64,000 nucleotides of DNA from Streptomyces sp. 2131.1 (GCF_900105515.1 NZ_FNSY01000001.1:3286001-3350000); one strand, 5' to 3'; numbered from the stretch's first letter, positions 34,403 through 43,751 are shown. Notes: generated by a model not told the origin, from the sequence alone. Program-made: numbers and translations.

Positions 34403-37369
34403 ATGTCCGAACCCAGCGCGTCACCCACACCGCCGGACCCCGGGGCTGCCGGAGGGCCGCTGGAGTTATGGGAACAGGTTCTGTCCGCCGCGTCCGATGT
34501 GCTCGTCGGCATCGCGGAGAGCCTGAAGGTCGAGCCGGTCCTGCTCGCCGGGTTCGCGACCATGTTCCTCGTCGAGCTGGCGGGAGCCCTGTACGGCGGG
34601 ACCTTCCTGCTCGTCGCGTCGTTGATGTTCGGCGCGTACGCCCTGTCCCTCGTCGCGCTCTTCGTGTTCCGGCGGTGGGGCAGTCCTCCTACCGCGCGGG
34701 CGGCGGGGGACAGCCGGCGGGCGAAGGTCCGGCGGTCCCGCAGGGTGCAGGTGTCCGACTTCGGGGCGTGGCGCGGGGACTCGCGGGTGGATGTGCGCCG
34801 CAGCGAGGACGTGGTCATCGGCGGCAGCCCTGCCCGGGACTCCGCGCCCGCGATCCTGCCGGTACCGGAGAGCGAACCGGCCGCCGAGCCCGAGCCGTTC
34901 ACGCCCCGCAAGCCGTACACCCCCACCCTGGCCCGCACCCGCGACACCGTGCTGAGCGCCGCGCGCGGCGGTGCCCGAGGAACGGGCGTGCGCTTCGAGG
35001 TCGTCGCCGACAGCGGCTGCGGCAAGACGCTGTTGCTGGAGGAGATCGCCGCCGGGCTGAAGGAGGACCGCCGTCTGGTCCTGTTCATCACCGCCGGCGC
35101 CCCGCAGTACGGCGAGGCCGGGGCCATGGGAGCCGCCGGGCGGGAGATGGCCGAGTACGCGGCCTGCCGGCAGATCATCGACGCGATCGCCACCGACGTG
35201 CACCGGGCGTACGTTCCGGAGGGCGGCGAGGAGCCCCTCCTCGATGCCGCGGCCGGGCGCGAGCTGGAGACCTCGGTCCTGGGCACACGCGACGTCTGGC
35301 AGCGGGAGTCGCGGTCGGCCGGCACGAACGTCGTCATCGATGTCAGACGCTCCCGCGATGTGAGCGTCGGCGACATCGGCGAGGCGGTCGCGGGTGCGCT
35401 CCCCCGTGAACCCGCGCTCTCCCGGCTCGCCGAGATGCAGCAGCAGCTGACGCGGGTCATGGACCGGACGGCCAGGTCCCGGCCGACCGCCCTGCTCGTG
35501 GACGACGTGCACGCCGTGGCCGGGACGCCGGTCGAGAACTGGCTGATGGGCGTACTCAGGGGGATGTCCACCGCCGTGGTCGTCCATGCCGGGCGCCCCG
35601 CGGACAACGGCGGCGAACGCGCGCCGGCGCCGGGCGCCCAACGGCTCAGGCTGGGCCTGCTGGCCCACGACGAGACCACCGCGTTCGTGAAGGAACGGCT
35701 GGTGGAGGCCGGTTGGCAGTCGGCCGGGGCCACCGCCGCCGCCGGCGAGATCGCCGTCCTCACCCGGGGCCACCCGATCGGTGTGGCCACCTGCACCACG
35801 ATCGTCCGCGACTCGCTACCGGCCGACGCCTCGACGGCCGAGGTCCGCGCGCTGCTCCTGGGCGGAGCGGGGCACTGGGACGACGACGGCGCCTTCGACG
35901 CGGTACGCACGTACGTCGACGACTACGCGGCACGCATCACCGGCCGTCCCCTCCCGCTCTTCGACCTCCTCGTGGTCCTGCGCCGGTGCACCGCCCCGAT
36001 CCTCACCGCGGTACTCGGCGAGACCGAGGGGGTCGATGGGAGACAGGCGTCCCGGCTCTACGACTGGCTGTCGCGCTGCGCCTTCGTCACACCCTTCGAC
36101 GACGACGAGAACGAGGGCTGGCGGCTGCACGACTATCTGCGGGAGAACCTCGACCTGCGGTTCCGGCGCACCCGGCCGACACAACACGCCGCCCTGCACG
36201 CCTCGGTGGAGCGCTACTACCGGACCAGGCTGAACTTCGACGAGGAGCGCGAGGAGCAGCCGATCGGCGCGGTCGGCGCGCGCTACGAGGACGCGGACTG
36301 GCAACGCGACTCCCAGGAGTGGCTGCACCACGCCGCGTTCCTGCCCCGCGAGGCGTACGAGAGCAGCAAGCGCGCCATGATCCGGCTGTTCCTGGAGGCC
36401 TTCTTCTGGTGGGACATGGAGGTCTCCTCCAGCTACTGCGCCCAGCTCGTCTCCGCCTACCGGGCCCTGCCCACCGAACGCGACCTGCGCTGGGTCGACT
36501 GGCTGGACGATCTGCGCACCGGCTACGTCGCCGGACGCGTCAACCAGGTGCCCGGCCGGGACCGGGAACGGTGGGAGCGGGCCGGCACGGCTCTGGACGC
36601 CGTCACCTCATACCTCGGGCTGCGGCGCGGGCACATCCCCGCCGACCCCGACCTGCGGCGCATCTACATCATCTCCGCCCTGCTGCAGGGAGAGGCCCTC
36701 TGGTTCTCGGGCAGCGGAGGCGACCCGGAGCGCGACCGCGCGGCGGCCTGGTTCCGGGCCGCCGGGGACGCGTGCACGGACGAGAACGAGTTGTGGATCG
36801 GCAACTGGGCCGTTCACGAGGAGGCCAGTCTGTGGTCCACCTCGGACCCGGCCCGTGCCCGAGCGCTCCTGGCAGGTTTCGAGGACCGCCTCGCGGCGCA
36901 GGAAGACACCGAACTGCCGGTGTGGCTGGCCGACACGTACGCCGACATCGCCTGGGCCGAGAACGATCCCCGGCGGTGCTTCGACGCCCATGCCCGCGCC
37001 GCCCTGCACGGCTTCGTCTACCACGTACGCCAGGAGACCTACGGCCAGTACCCCAACCACTACACCGACTCGCTCTACCGCAGCGTCCTCACCCACGTGG
37101 AACGGAGGGAACGCGCCGCCCTCGACGCCGGCCTCACGGACGAGGTCGCGGCCGCGAAGGCGCGGAGCCGGGCCCTCTTCGCGCCGTACTGGCGGCACGT
37201 AGGGCGGGACCCGGGTGACACCTTCGGCCTGCCGGACCCGCCGGCCGCCACCGACCTCGGCAGCGACCTCACCCCGTTCGCGAGAGCGGCGAAGTGGGTG
37301 GTGCGGAACATGGAGGACGAGCTGGAGAAGTCCGTCGAGGAACCGTTGCGCGATCCGGCGGCGCCCTGA
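34403..37369 (+). CDS. membrane-anchored STAND-type P-loop NTPase
   Basis: A 988-residue protein of unknown substrate. Two N-terminal membrane helices (about residues 46-66 and 68-89) precede a linker. The P-loop is ADSGCGKT (202-209) and Walker B ALLVDD (363-368). A winged-helix-like region (SRLYDWLSRCAFVTPF, GWRLHDYLRENL) follows near 545-585. From about 600 to the end it is alpha-helical repeat-like, as expected of a sensor arm. A short motif DVRRSxDVxxG occurs twice (128-141 and 309-324), flanking the P-loop. The layout is that of STAND ATPases used in signalling, cell death or phage defence. The ATG at 34403 has GGAGGG upstream. Confidence 0.75.
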   Translation: MSEPSASPTPPDPGAAGGPLELWEQVLSAASDVLVGIAESLKVEPVLLAGFATMFLVELAGALYGGTFLLVASLMFGAYALSLVALFVFRRWGSPPTARAAGDSRRAKVRRSRRVQVSDFGAWRGDSRVDVRRSEDVVIGGSPARDSAPAILPVPESEPAAEPEPFTPRKPYTPTLARTRDTVLSAARGGARGTGVRFEVVADSGCGKTLLLEEIAAGLKEDRRLVLFITAGAPQYGEAGAMGAAGREMAEYAACRQIIDAIATDVHRAYVPEGGEEPLLDAAAGRELETSVLGTRDVWQRESRSAGTNVVIDVRRSRDVSVGDIGEAVAGALPREPALSRLAEMQQQLTRVMDRTARSRPTALLVDDVHAVAGTPVENWLMGVLRGMSTAVVVHAGRPADNGGERAPAPGAQRLRLGLLAHDETTAFVKERLVEAGWQSAGATAAAGEIAVLTRGHPIGVATCTTIVRDSLPADASTAEVRALLLGGAGHWDDDGAFDAVRTYVDDYAARITGRPLPLFDLLVVLRRCTAPILTAVLGETEGVDGRQASRLYDWLSRCAFVTPFDDDENEGWRLHDYLRENLDLRFRRTRPTQHAALHASVERYYRTRLNFDEEREEQPIGAVGARYEDADWQRDSQEWLHHAAFLPREAYESSKRAMIRLFLEAFFWWDMEVSSSYCAQLVSAYRALPTERDLRWVDWLDDLRTGYVAGRVNQVPGRDRERWERAGTALDAVTSYLGLRRGHIPADPDLRRIYIISALLQGEALWFSGSGGDPERDRAAAWFRAAGDACTDENELWIGNWAVHEEASLWSTSDPARARALLAGFEDRLAAQEDTELPVWLADTYADIAWAENDPRRCFDAHARAALHGFVYHVRQETYGQYPNHYTDSLYRSVLTHVERRERAALDAGLTDEVAAAKARSRALFAPYWRHVGRDPGDTFGLPDPPAATDLGSDLTPFARAAKWVVRNMEDELEKSVEEPLRDPAAP

Positions 37370-37441
37370 CACGCCCGTCGGTGTCACGGGCGGGCCGCCG
37401 CCCTGGGTAACGTCAGGACCGAGCGTCTAAGTGAGGGCGGT

Positions 37442-38143
37442 ATGCGAGTAATTGACGTCGGGTCGGATGATCCGCTGCTGGACGTGGTGTACGACGAACT
37501 GCTCGTCCCCAACTTCCCGGCCCACGAACTGGTCACCCCCGCGGCGCTGCGGGCGGGGCTGAAGTCGGGGCTCCAGTGGATCTCGGCCGCCGTCCGCGAC
37601 GGCCGGCCGGACGGTGCCGCGGTCGCCGAGTGGTCCCCGGACAGCGGGGTCCTGCTGCTCTCCTACCTGGCGGTGCGCCGGGACCTGCGGTCCGGGGGCA
37701 TCGGGGGAGCCCTCCTGTCAGAGGTCCTCACCGGCTGGCAGCAGCGGGTGCGCCCGCTGCTCACCCTCGCGGAGATCGAGCACCCCGCCGCGCACACCCC
37801 GGACGACGACAAGGGCGACCAGTCCGCCCGGCTGCGCTTCTACGCCCGGCACGGCGCCCGCGTCCTCGACGTGCCCTACTTCCAGCCCGCCCTGCGGCCC
37901 GGCGCCGCCAGGGTGCCCGGGCTGGTCCTGGCCCTGCTCACCGCCGCACCGGAACTGGCGGACGCGCAAGTCGTGCCCTCCGAGCCCGTACGCGCCTACA
38001 TGACGCAGTACTTCGAGGAGAGCGAGGGCGGGGTGCCCGACGACCCGGCGGCCACCGCGCTGTTCGCCGCGATGGTTCCGGGCGGGATCAGGCTGCTGCC
38101 CATGGACGACGTCGCCGCGCTGCCCTGCACCACAGACGTGTGA
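37442..38143 (+). CDS. GNAT-type N-acetyltransferase
   Basis: A 233-residue single-domain acetyltransferase. The acetyl-CoA loop is RRDLRSGGIGGALL (pattern R-x-x-G-x-G/A), preceded by the beta strand VLLLSYLAVR. ARLRFYARHGARVLDVPYFQP is the family C-terminal strand-helix. Substrate unknown. It follows the STAND gene by 72 bases on the same strand, with a small GC hairpin between, so cotranscription is uncertain. Confidence 0.8.
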   Translation: MRVIDVGSDDPLLDVVYDELLVPNFPAHELVTPAALRAGLKSGLQWISAAVRDGRPDGAAVAEWSPDSGVLLLSYLAVRRDLRSGGIGGALLSEVLTGWQQRVRPLLTLAEIEHPAAHTPDDDKGDQSARLRFYARHGARVLDVPYFQPALRPGAARVPGLVLALLTAAPELADAQVVPSEPVRAYMTQYFEESEGGVPDDPAATALFAAMVPGGIRLLPMDDVAALPCTTDV

Positions 38144-38160
38144 CACCGGCGCCGGGAGCC

Positions 38161-38188
38161 GCCGGACAGGCCCTGATGCCTGTCCGGC
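38161..38188. terminator. terminator between GNAT gene and serS
   Basis: GCCGGACAGGC (38161-38171) / GCCTGTCCGGC (38178-38188), 6-base loop, in a convergent intergenic gap. Confidence 0.75.
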
Positions 38189-38198
38189 GGGGGATGCG

Positions 38199-39491
38199 CT
38201 ACGCCCCCGGTGTCCCGTCCGGCGCGATCCGGCGGAACCCGAGGTACGGGACCAGGGCCTCCGGAAGCACCAGCGAGCCGTCCTCCTGCTGGCACTGTTC
38301 GAGGAGGGCGGCCAGGGTGCGGCCGATGGGCAGGCCGGAGCCGTTGAGGGTGGCGACGAGCTTGGGCTTGCCGTTCTCGTCACGTGTGCGGATGTTCGCC
38401 CGACGGGCCTGGAACGTACCGAAGTCGGAGACCGAGGAGATCTCGCGGTACGTGTTCTGGCTCGGGATCCAGACCTCGATGTCGTACGTCAGCCGGGCCG
38501 AGAAGCCCGTGTCGCCGGCGGCGAGCATGACGACGCGGTAGGCGAGCCCCAGCTCCTTCAGGCACGCCTCGGCGTGACCGACCATCCGCTCCAGCTCGGC
38601 CCCGGACTCCGCCGGGTCGACGATGCGGACCATCTCCACCTTGGAGAACTGGTGCTGCCGGATCAGCCCCCGGGTGTCGCGGCCGTACGAGCCCGCCTCG
38701 GACCGGAAGCACGGCGTCTGGGCGGTCAGGGCGAGGGGGAGCTCGGCGGGCGGGACGATCTCGTCCGCGTACAGGTTGGTCAGCGGGACCTCGGCCGTCG
38801 GGATGAGGAAGAGCTCGCGGTCGGCCACGCCGGTCTTGAACAGGTCCTCCTCGAACTTCGGGAGCTGTCCGGTGCCGGTCATCGTCTTACGGGTGACGAG
38901 GTACGGGACCGCGTGCTCCACGTACCCGTGGCGGCGGGTGTGCAGGTCGAGGAAGAGGGTCGCCAGGGCCCGCTCCAGGGCCGCGCCCGCGCCGCGCGTG
39001 ACCGCGAAGCGGGGGCCCGAGAGCTTGGTCGCGCGGGCGAAGTCGAGGATGCCCGTGGCCTCGCCGAGGTCGACGTGGTCCTTCGGCTCGAAGGAGAACC
39101 CGGGCGGCGTGCCCACCCGCCTGACCTCGACCGCGTCCGCGTCGCTGTCCCCGTCCGGGGCCTCGTCGGCCGGCAGGTTCGGGATGCTGAGCAGCAGCTC
39201 GCGCAGCTCCTCCTGGACCTGCTCCTGCCCGGCCTCGATCACCCGGATCTCGTCCTTCAGCTCGCGGGCCCGCTCCTTCAGCTTGGAGATGTCACCCCCG
39301 GCCTTCGCCGTCTGCTGGACCTCGCTCGCCACCCGCTTGGACTCCGCCCGCAGCTCGTCGGCCGAGCGGATGTTCTGGTTCCGCCGGGACTGGAGGCCCT
39401 CCAGAGCGGCCAGATCCAGCGCGTAACCGCGACGAGCGAGCCGGCGTACCGCTTCGGCACCCATGTCGATCAGGGCGCGGGCATCATGCAT
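38199..39491 (-). CDS. serS: seryl-tRNA synthetase
   Basis: A 430-residue class II synthetase charging tRNA-Ser. The N-terminal coiled-coil arm (about 30-110) is followed by motif 2 FRSEAGSYGRDTRGLIR and motif 3 NGSGLPIGRTLAALLE. The sequence is closer to the E. coli pattern (MxDxxAL...LARRG, IPNLPADE) than to the usual Streptomyces SerRS, which as I recall begins MIDLRLLREDPDRVR. This may therefore be a second SerRS (compare serS2 of albomycin producers), inference only. No T-box leader upstream. Confidence 0.9.
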   Translation of the reverse strand: MHDARALIDMGAEAVRRLARRGYALDLAALEGLQSRRNQNIRSADELRAESKRVASEVQQTAKAGGDISKLKERARELKDEIRVIEAGQEQVQEELRELLLSIPNLPADEAPDGDSDADAVEVRRVGTPPGFSFEPKDHVDLGEATGILDFARATKLSGPRFAVTRGAGAALERALATLFLDLHTRRHGYVEHAVPYLVTRKTMTGTGQLPKFEEDLFKTGVADRELFLIPTAEVPLTNLYADEIVPPAELPLALTAQTPCFRSEAGSYGRDTRGLIRQHQFSKVEMVRIVDPAESGAELERMVGHAEACLKELGLAYRVVMLAAGDTGFSARLTYDIEVWIPSQNTYREISSVSDFGTFQARRANIRTRDENGKPKLVATLNGSGLPIGRTLAALLEQCQQEDGSLVLPEALVPYLGFRRIAPDGTPGA

Positions 39492-39718
39492 GAGGGGTCC
39501 TTCTGGTCCGGCGAGTGGGGTCGGTGCGTTGTGGCACCGACGGTAGCAACCACCGGACCGCACGCGATCCGGTTTATCGGCGGGACGCCCCGGACCACTC
39601 GGTACCCGCCCCCGTAGGCGCCTGAGCCCCGCCCCGGTGACCGGCAAACGGCTGCAAACCGGGGGGTCGGCGGTGGTTGTGCTGGCCGTTGCCTTCCGTG
39701 CTCGCCATGATTCGGGCC

Positions 39719-40336
39719 ATGACCAAGAGCGAAGGCCGAGACATCACCCTCCGGATCGCCCAGGAGCCGGCGGCGGACGAGTTCCTCGCGCGTAGTCCGC
39801 TCGCCGCCCTGGTGGGCATGCTGCTGGACCAGCAGGTGCCCATGGAGTGGGCCTTCGCCGGCCCGTACGCGCTCGCGCGGCGCATGGGGCAGGACGATCT
39901 GGACGCCCATGAGATCGCCGCGTACGACCCGGAGGCCTTCACCGAACTGTTCACCGCCAAACCCGCGCTGCACCGGTACCCGGGCTCGATGGCCAAGCGG
40001 GTGCAGCAGCTGTGCCAGTTCCTGGTGGCGCAGTACGACGGTGAGGCCGCCGCCGTGTGGGAGGGCGCCGCGACCGGGGCGGACCTGCGCCGGCGGCTCA
40101 ACGCGCTGCCGGGGTTCGGTACGCAGAAGGCGCAGATCTTCCTGGCGCTCCTCGGCAAGCAGTTCGGGGTGCGGCCGCCGGGCTGGCGGGAGGCGGCGGG
40201 GGCGTACGGGGAGGAGGGCTCGCACCGGTCCGTGGCGGACATCACCGGGCCCGAGTCGCTCGCCGAGGTGCGCGCGTACAAGCAGGAGGCGAAGCAGGCC
40301 GCGAAGGCCGCGAAAGCCGCGGCGAAGGGCAAGTAG
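39719..40336 (+). CDS. HhH-GPD-type base-excision repair protein
   Basis: A 205-residue all-helical protein of the HhH-GPD DNA glycosylase superfamily. The hairpin-helix-hairpin is LNALPGFGTQKAQIFLALLGKQFG. The N-terminal LLDQQVPMEWAFAGPYALA resembles the AlkA/Nth entry helix. The usual catalytic Asp of the GPD segment is not obvious, and there is no iron-sulfur cysteine cluster, so activity is uncertain. A Lys/Ala-rich tail follows. The start could also be ATG 39707; neither has a strong ribosome binding site. Confidence 0.8.
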   Translation: MTKSEGRDITLRIAQEPAADEFLARSPLAALVGMLLDQQVPMEWAFAGPYALARRMGQDDLDAHEIAAYDPEAFTELFTAKPALHRYPGSMAKRVQQLCQFLVAQYDGEAAAVWEGAATGADLRRRLNALPGFGTQKAQIFLALLGKQFGVRPPGWREAAGAYGEEGSHRSVADITGPESLAEVRAYKQEAKQAAKAAKAAAKGK

Positions 40337-40404
40337 CCCCCTCGTACACGGGGTCGTGGCGAGCATGGCTGCGCCCGGTGGCTCCCGACCGGTAGGCTTT
40401 CCGT

Positions 40405-40701
40405 GTGATCTTCAAGCGCATCGGAAATGGGAAGCCTTATCCCGACCACGGCCGGGAAAGCACCCGGCAGTGGGCGGACGTCGCGCCGCGCCCGGTCCGC
40501 CTCGACCAGCTCGTCACCACCAAGGGCCAGCTGGACCTCGAAACCCTCCTCGCCGAGGACTCCACGTTCTACGGCGACCTGTTCGCGCACGTCGTGAAGT
40601 GGCAGGGCGACCTGTACCTGGAGGACGGGCTGCACCGCGCGGTCCGCGCCGCGCTCCAGCAGCGCCAGGTGCTGCACGCCCGCGTGCTCGAACTGGGCTA
40701 G
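40405..40701 (+). CDS. small conserved protein annotated as VapB-family antitoxin
   Basis: A 98-residue protein conserved in streptomycetes, commonly labelled type II VapB-like antitoxin. No PIN-domain toxin gene follows, so the toxin-antitoxin label is doubtful. Visible: VRLDQLVTTKGQLDLETLLAEDS and the Trp-Asp pattern KWQGDLYLEDGLHRAVRAAL. GTG start at 40405. It precedes a LytR-C protein, an arrangement I recall as constant in the genus. Confidence 0.7.
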   Translation: MIFKRIGNGKPYPDHGRESTRQWADVAPRPVRLDQLVTTKGQLDLETLLAEDSTFYGDLFAHVVKWQGDLYLEDGLHRAVRAALQQRQVLHARVLELG

Positions 40702-40805
40702 GAAAGGATCGTTCCGGGGTTCGTTCGGGTGTTTTCCCACCCGGACGGGTGCGATCAACTGATCATTTAGTAGGCATCATCACCGGGTCGCACTACGCTG
40801 CGCCC

Positions 40806-41426
40806 ATGAGCATGCTCACTCCCCCCGGCATGGGCGGAAAGTACCGCATCACGGGTGACAAGTACCCCCGCATGCGACGCCCCCGCCGCCGCAGCAAGAT
40901 GATCGTCGCGACCGTCGCCTCCGTGGTCGCCCTCGGGCTGGCGGGATGGGGCACGCTGCAGCTCATCGACGTCTTCACCGGCGGCGACAAGACGGCCAGC
41001 GCCGCCGACCGCACCGAGCGCTGCGCGTCGCCCAAGCCGTCCGCGCCCGCCAAGGCGCTGCCGAAGCCCGGAAAGATCACGGTCAACGTCTACAACGCGA
41101 CCACGCGCAGCGGTCTCGCCAAGGCGGCCGCCGACGAGCTGAAGAAGCGCGGGTTCAAGATCGGCGAGGTGGGGAACGCCACCGCCTCGTACGACAAGAA
41201 GGTGCCGGGTACGGGCCTGCTGCTCGGCGCCCCGGCCGCCGTCGACGGCTCGTTCCCGGTGCTGGGCACCCAGCTGCCCGGGGCCACGACGAAGACCGAC
41301 GCCCGCAAGAACGCGGAGGTCGATCTGATCATCGGCAAGAAGTTCACGGCGTTCAACAAGCCGCAGGTGGCCGCGTCCGCGCTGACCGCGCTGACGAAGC
41401 CGGCCCCGGCACCGTCCTCCTGCTGA
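40806..41426 (+). CDS. LytR C-terminal-domain membrane protein
   Basis: A 206-residue type II membrane protein. A basic N-terminus (RMRRPRRRSK) and one transmembrane helix (MIVATVASVVALGLAGWGTLQLI, shown in part) precede an extracytoplasmic LytR_C domain (KITVNVYNATTRSGLAKAAA...KKRGFKIGEVGNA). LytR_C domains bind cell-wall polymers. It ends in a cysteine. Start ATG 40806. Confidence 0.86.
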   Translation: MSMLTPPGMGGKYRITGDKYPRMRRPRRRSKMIVATVASVVALGLAGWGTLQLIDVFTGGDKTASAADRTERCASPKPSAPAKALPKPGKITVNVYNATTRSGLAKAAADELKKRGFKIGEVGNATASYDKKVPGTGLLLGAPAAVDGSFPVLGTQLPGATTKTDARKNAEVDLIIGKKFTAFNKPQVAASALTALTKPAPAPSSC

Positions 41427-41466
41427 GGACGCCGCCGGGCGGGACTTCGGAAGGGCGCCCCAGGGC

Positions 41467-42102
41467 CTAGTCGACGGTGCCGTACATGCGGTCGCCCGCG
41501 TCGCCGAGGCCCGGCACGATGTAGCCGTTCTCGTTGAGCCGCTCGTCGACCGAGGCGGTGACCACGGTGACCGGCGTCCCGGCGAGCTCGCGCTCCATCA
41601 CCTCGACGCCCTCCGGGGCGGCGAGGAGCACGACCGCGGTGACATCGTCCGCGCCGCGCCTGATCAGCTCCTGGATGGCCGCGACGAGCGTGCCGCCCGT
41701 GGCCAGCATCGGGTCAAGCACGTAGACCTGGCGGCCCGAGAGGTCGTCGGGCATCCGGCTCGCGTACGTGGACGCCTTGAGCGTCTCCTCGTCGCGGATC
41801 ATGCCCAGGAAGCCCACCTCGGCGGTCGGCAGCAGCCGGACCATGCCGTCGAGCATGCCCAGGCCGGCCCGCAGGATCGGGACGACCAGGGGACGGGGGT
41901 GCGACAGCTTCACGCCGGTGGTGGGTGTCACCGGGGTCTCGATGTCCACCTGTTCGGTGCGCACATCGCGGGTGGCCTCGTACGCGAGCAGGGTCACCAG
42001 CTCGTCGGCGAGGCGCCGGAAGGTCGGGGAGTCGGTGCGCTTGTCGCGCAGGGTGGTGAGTTTGTGCGCGACCAGCGGGTGGTCGACGACGTGGATCCGC
42101 AT
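41467..42102 (-). CDS. upp: uracil phosphoribosyltransferase
   Basis: A 211-residue salvage enzyme: uracil plus PRPP gives UMP. PRPP motif [16 protein letters not shown]; uracil-binding C-terminal [16 protein letters not shown]. Standard length. Convergent with the LytR-C gene. Confidence 0.97.
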   Translation of the reverse strand: MRIHVVDHPLVAHKLTTLRDKRTDSPTFRRLADELVTLLAYEATRDVRTEQVDIETPVTPTTGVKLSHPRPLVVPILRAGLGMLDGMVRLLPTAEVGFLGMIRDEETLKASTYASRMPDDLSGRQVYVLDPMLATGGTLVAAIQELIRRGADDVTAVVLLAAPEGVEVMERELAGTPVTVVTASVDERLNENGYIVPGLGDAGDRMYGTVD

Positions 42103-42170
42103 GACACCCAGCGTAGCCGCGCCTCCCGCACCCGTGCGCTGGCATCATCCACACGTTCGGGGGGAAGGTG

Positions 42171-42461
42171 ATGGCATACGGACCCAGCGACGAGCCGGCA
42201 TGGGGTGAGCAGCCGATGGCCGACGGGGCACAGAGCGCCGAGGACCCCGCACACGCACGCGACCCCGGCAGCACGGCGGACCCCCGCAGCACACCGGACG
42301 ACCCCGACGCTCCGGAGACCGACGCCCAGCGGCGCCGGCGGCGCGCCCAGTTCCTCCGCGAACTCCACGAGGCCAAGGCGCTGCGCGACCGCGTCCAGCC
42401 CCGGCGGGTCAAAGCCGCCCGAATGCGCCAGGCCATGCGGATGCGTACGTTCCGCTGGTAG
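42171..42461 (+). CDS. small conserved hypothetical protein
   Basis: 96 residues. The acidic, Asp/Pro/Ala-rich first half is followed by a strongly basic helical C-terminus (RRRRRAQFLRELHEAKALRD, RVKAARMRQAMRMRTFRW). No known domain. The C-terminal part has a nucleic-acid-binding look. ATG 42171 (or the adjacent GTG 42168) after GGGGGGAAGG. Confidence 0.65.
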   Translation: MAYGPSDEPAWGEQPMADGAQSAEDPAHARDPGSTADPRSTPDDPDAPETDAQRRRRRAQFLRELHEAKALRDRVQPRRVKAARMRQAMRMRTFRW

Positions 42462-42652
42462 CCCTCCGGCCTGCGGAAAAGCCGCTGGTGGCGGTGGTGG
42501 AGAGAACTGATGGCCGACTCAACCGCCGAACTGCTCTCGCGAAGCGCCGGTTTCTGCCACGATGCCGAATGGGCGGGACACAGGGCAGCCGGAGCACCGG
42601 CTGCTCCCCGCCCGGACCGGCCCTTGGCCCCGAGACCAGTGGGAGAGTCACG

Positions 42653-43216
42653 GTGTACTTCGCCGCACTGCTCGCGCGCACCGAAGACGGGTGGGAAGCG
42701 AGCGACACGGAGCTCGACGATGTGGAGACCCTGTCCGACCTGACGGATCTGGCCCGTGAGGCCTCGGTTGACGAGGACACGGTGCTCGTATTCATCGAGC
42801 AGGAGGACGCCTGGTTCGGCGTCGTCCGCGTGGACGGTGAGGAGGACCCCCGGATCTACGTCTCGGACGCCTCCGCCGCCGCCCGCTCCTCGTACGGGGA
42901 GATCCTGCTCACCGACGAACTGCTCGGCCGCGAACCCGGGGCCGAGGACACGATCGCCGCCCTGGAGGAGCTCGTCGGCCTCGACGGCACCGAGGACGGC
43001 GAGCCGACCCCTGCCGACAACGACACCACCGACAACGACGACGATGACGACGACGGGCCCGGCGCGGGCGTCGTCCCGGCGGGCCCGATCGGTGACACCG
43101 GGGTCCTGTCCGACCTCGGGCTCCCCGAGGCCGAGCTGCTGATGCTGCGGACGGACGCCCTGACCGAGATCGCGGACGCGCTGGGAGCGGCCGAGGTCCT
43201 GGAGACCGTCCGCTAG
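42653..43216 (+). CDS. tRNA adenosine deaminase-associated protein
   Basis: A 187-residue acidic protein constantly found just before tadA in streptomycetes. The N-terminal domain (VYFAALLARTEDGWEASDTEL...WFGVVRVDGEEDPRIYVSD) is conserved; an Asp-rich linker (about residues 122-140) leads to a C-terminal helical domain (LSDLGLPEAELLMLRTDALT). GTG 42653 is the family start. It is probably cotranscribed with tadA 34 bases downstream; function unknown. Confidence 0.85.
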   Translation: MYFAALLARTEDGWEASDTELDDVETLSDLTDLAREASVDEDTVLVFIEQEDAWFGVVRVDGEEDPRIYVSDASAAARSSYGEILLTDELLGREPGAEDTIAALEELVGLDGTEDGEPTPADNDTTDNDDDDDDGPGAGVVPAGPIGDTGVLSDLGLPEAELLMLRTDALTEIADALGAAEVLETVR

Positions 43217-43250
43217 GGCCGGCCCGAAGGAAAGGCGCTAGGGTCCGCGG

Positions 43251-43751
43251 GTGACCGAAGCACCCCACCCGTACGACCCGGACGACCTGCCCGATCCCGT
43301 ACGGGAACCGTGGCGGGAGCCCATGCGCCGCGCCCTGGCCGAGGCCGACCGTGCGGCGGCGACCGGTGACGTACCGGTCGGCGCCGTCGTCCTCGGCCCG
43401 GACGGGGCGCTGCTCGCCACCGGTCACAACGAACGCGAGGCGACCGGTGACCCCACCGCGCACGCCGAGGTCCTGGCGCTGCGCCGGGCCGCAGCCGCGC
43501 TCGGTGAGTGGCGGCTGTCCGGCTGCACCCTGGTGGTCACCCTGGAGCCCTGCACGATGTGCGCGGGCGCCCTGGTGCAGGCCCGGGTGGACCGGGTGGT
43601 CTACGGCGCCCGGGACGAGAAGGCCGGGGCCGCCGGCTCGCTCTGGGACGTCGTGCGCGACCGGCGCCTCAACCACCGCCCCGAGGTGGTCGCCGGGGTC
43701 CTGGAGGCCGACTGCGCGGCCCCGCTGACGGCCTTCTTCCGTGACCGCTGA
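43251..43751 (+). CDS. tadA: tRNA-specific adenosine deaminase
   Basis: A 166-residue zinc deaminase making inosine at the wobble position of tRNA-Arg(ACG). Zinc site: HAE (THAEVLALR) and PCxxC (EPCTMCAGALV); the catalytic Glu is in HAE. GTG start 43251. Family also deaminates other bases, but this context is the standard TadA one. Confidence 0.93.
   Translation: MTEAPHPYDPDDLPDPVREPWREPMRRALAEADRAAATGDVPVGAVVLGPDGALLATGHNEREATGDPTAHAEVLALRRAAAALGEWRLSGCTLVVTLEPCTMCAGALVQARVDRVVYGARDEKAGAAGSLWDVVRDRRLNHRPEVVAGVLEADCAAPLTAFFRDR

Noticed and set aside
39492..39718. T-box leader upstream of serS
   Set aside because: No GGGTGGNACCGCG-like antiterminator core and no specifier stem could be seen on the minus strand.
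40405..40701. Toxin-antitoxin locus
   Set aside because: No adjacent PIN-domain or other toxin gene; the label rests on family naming only.
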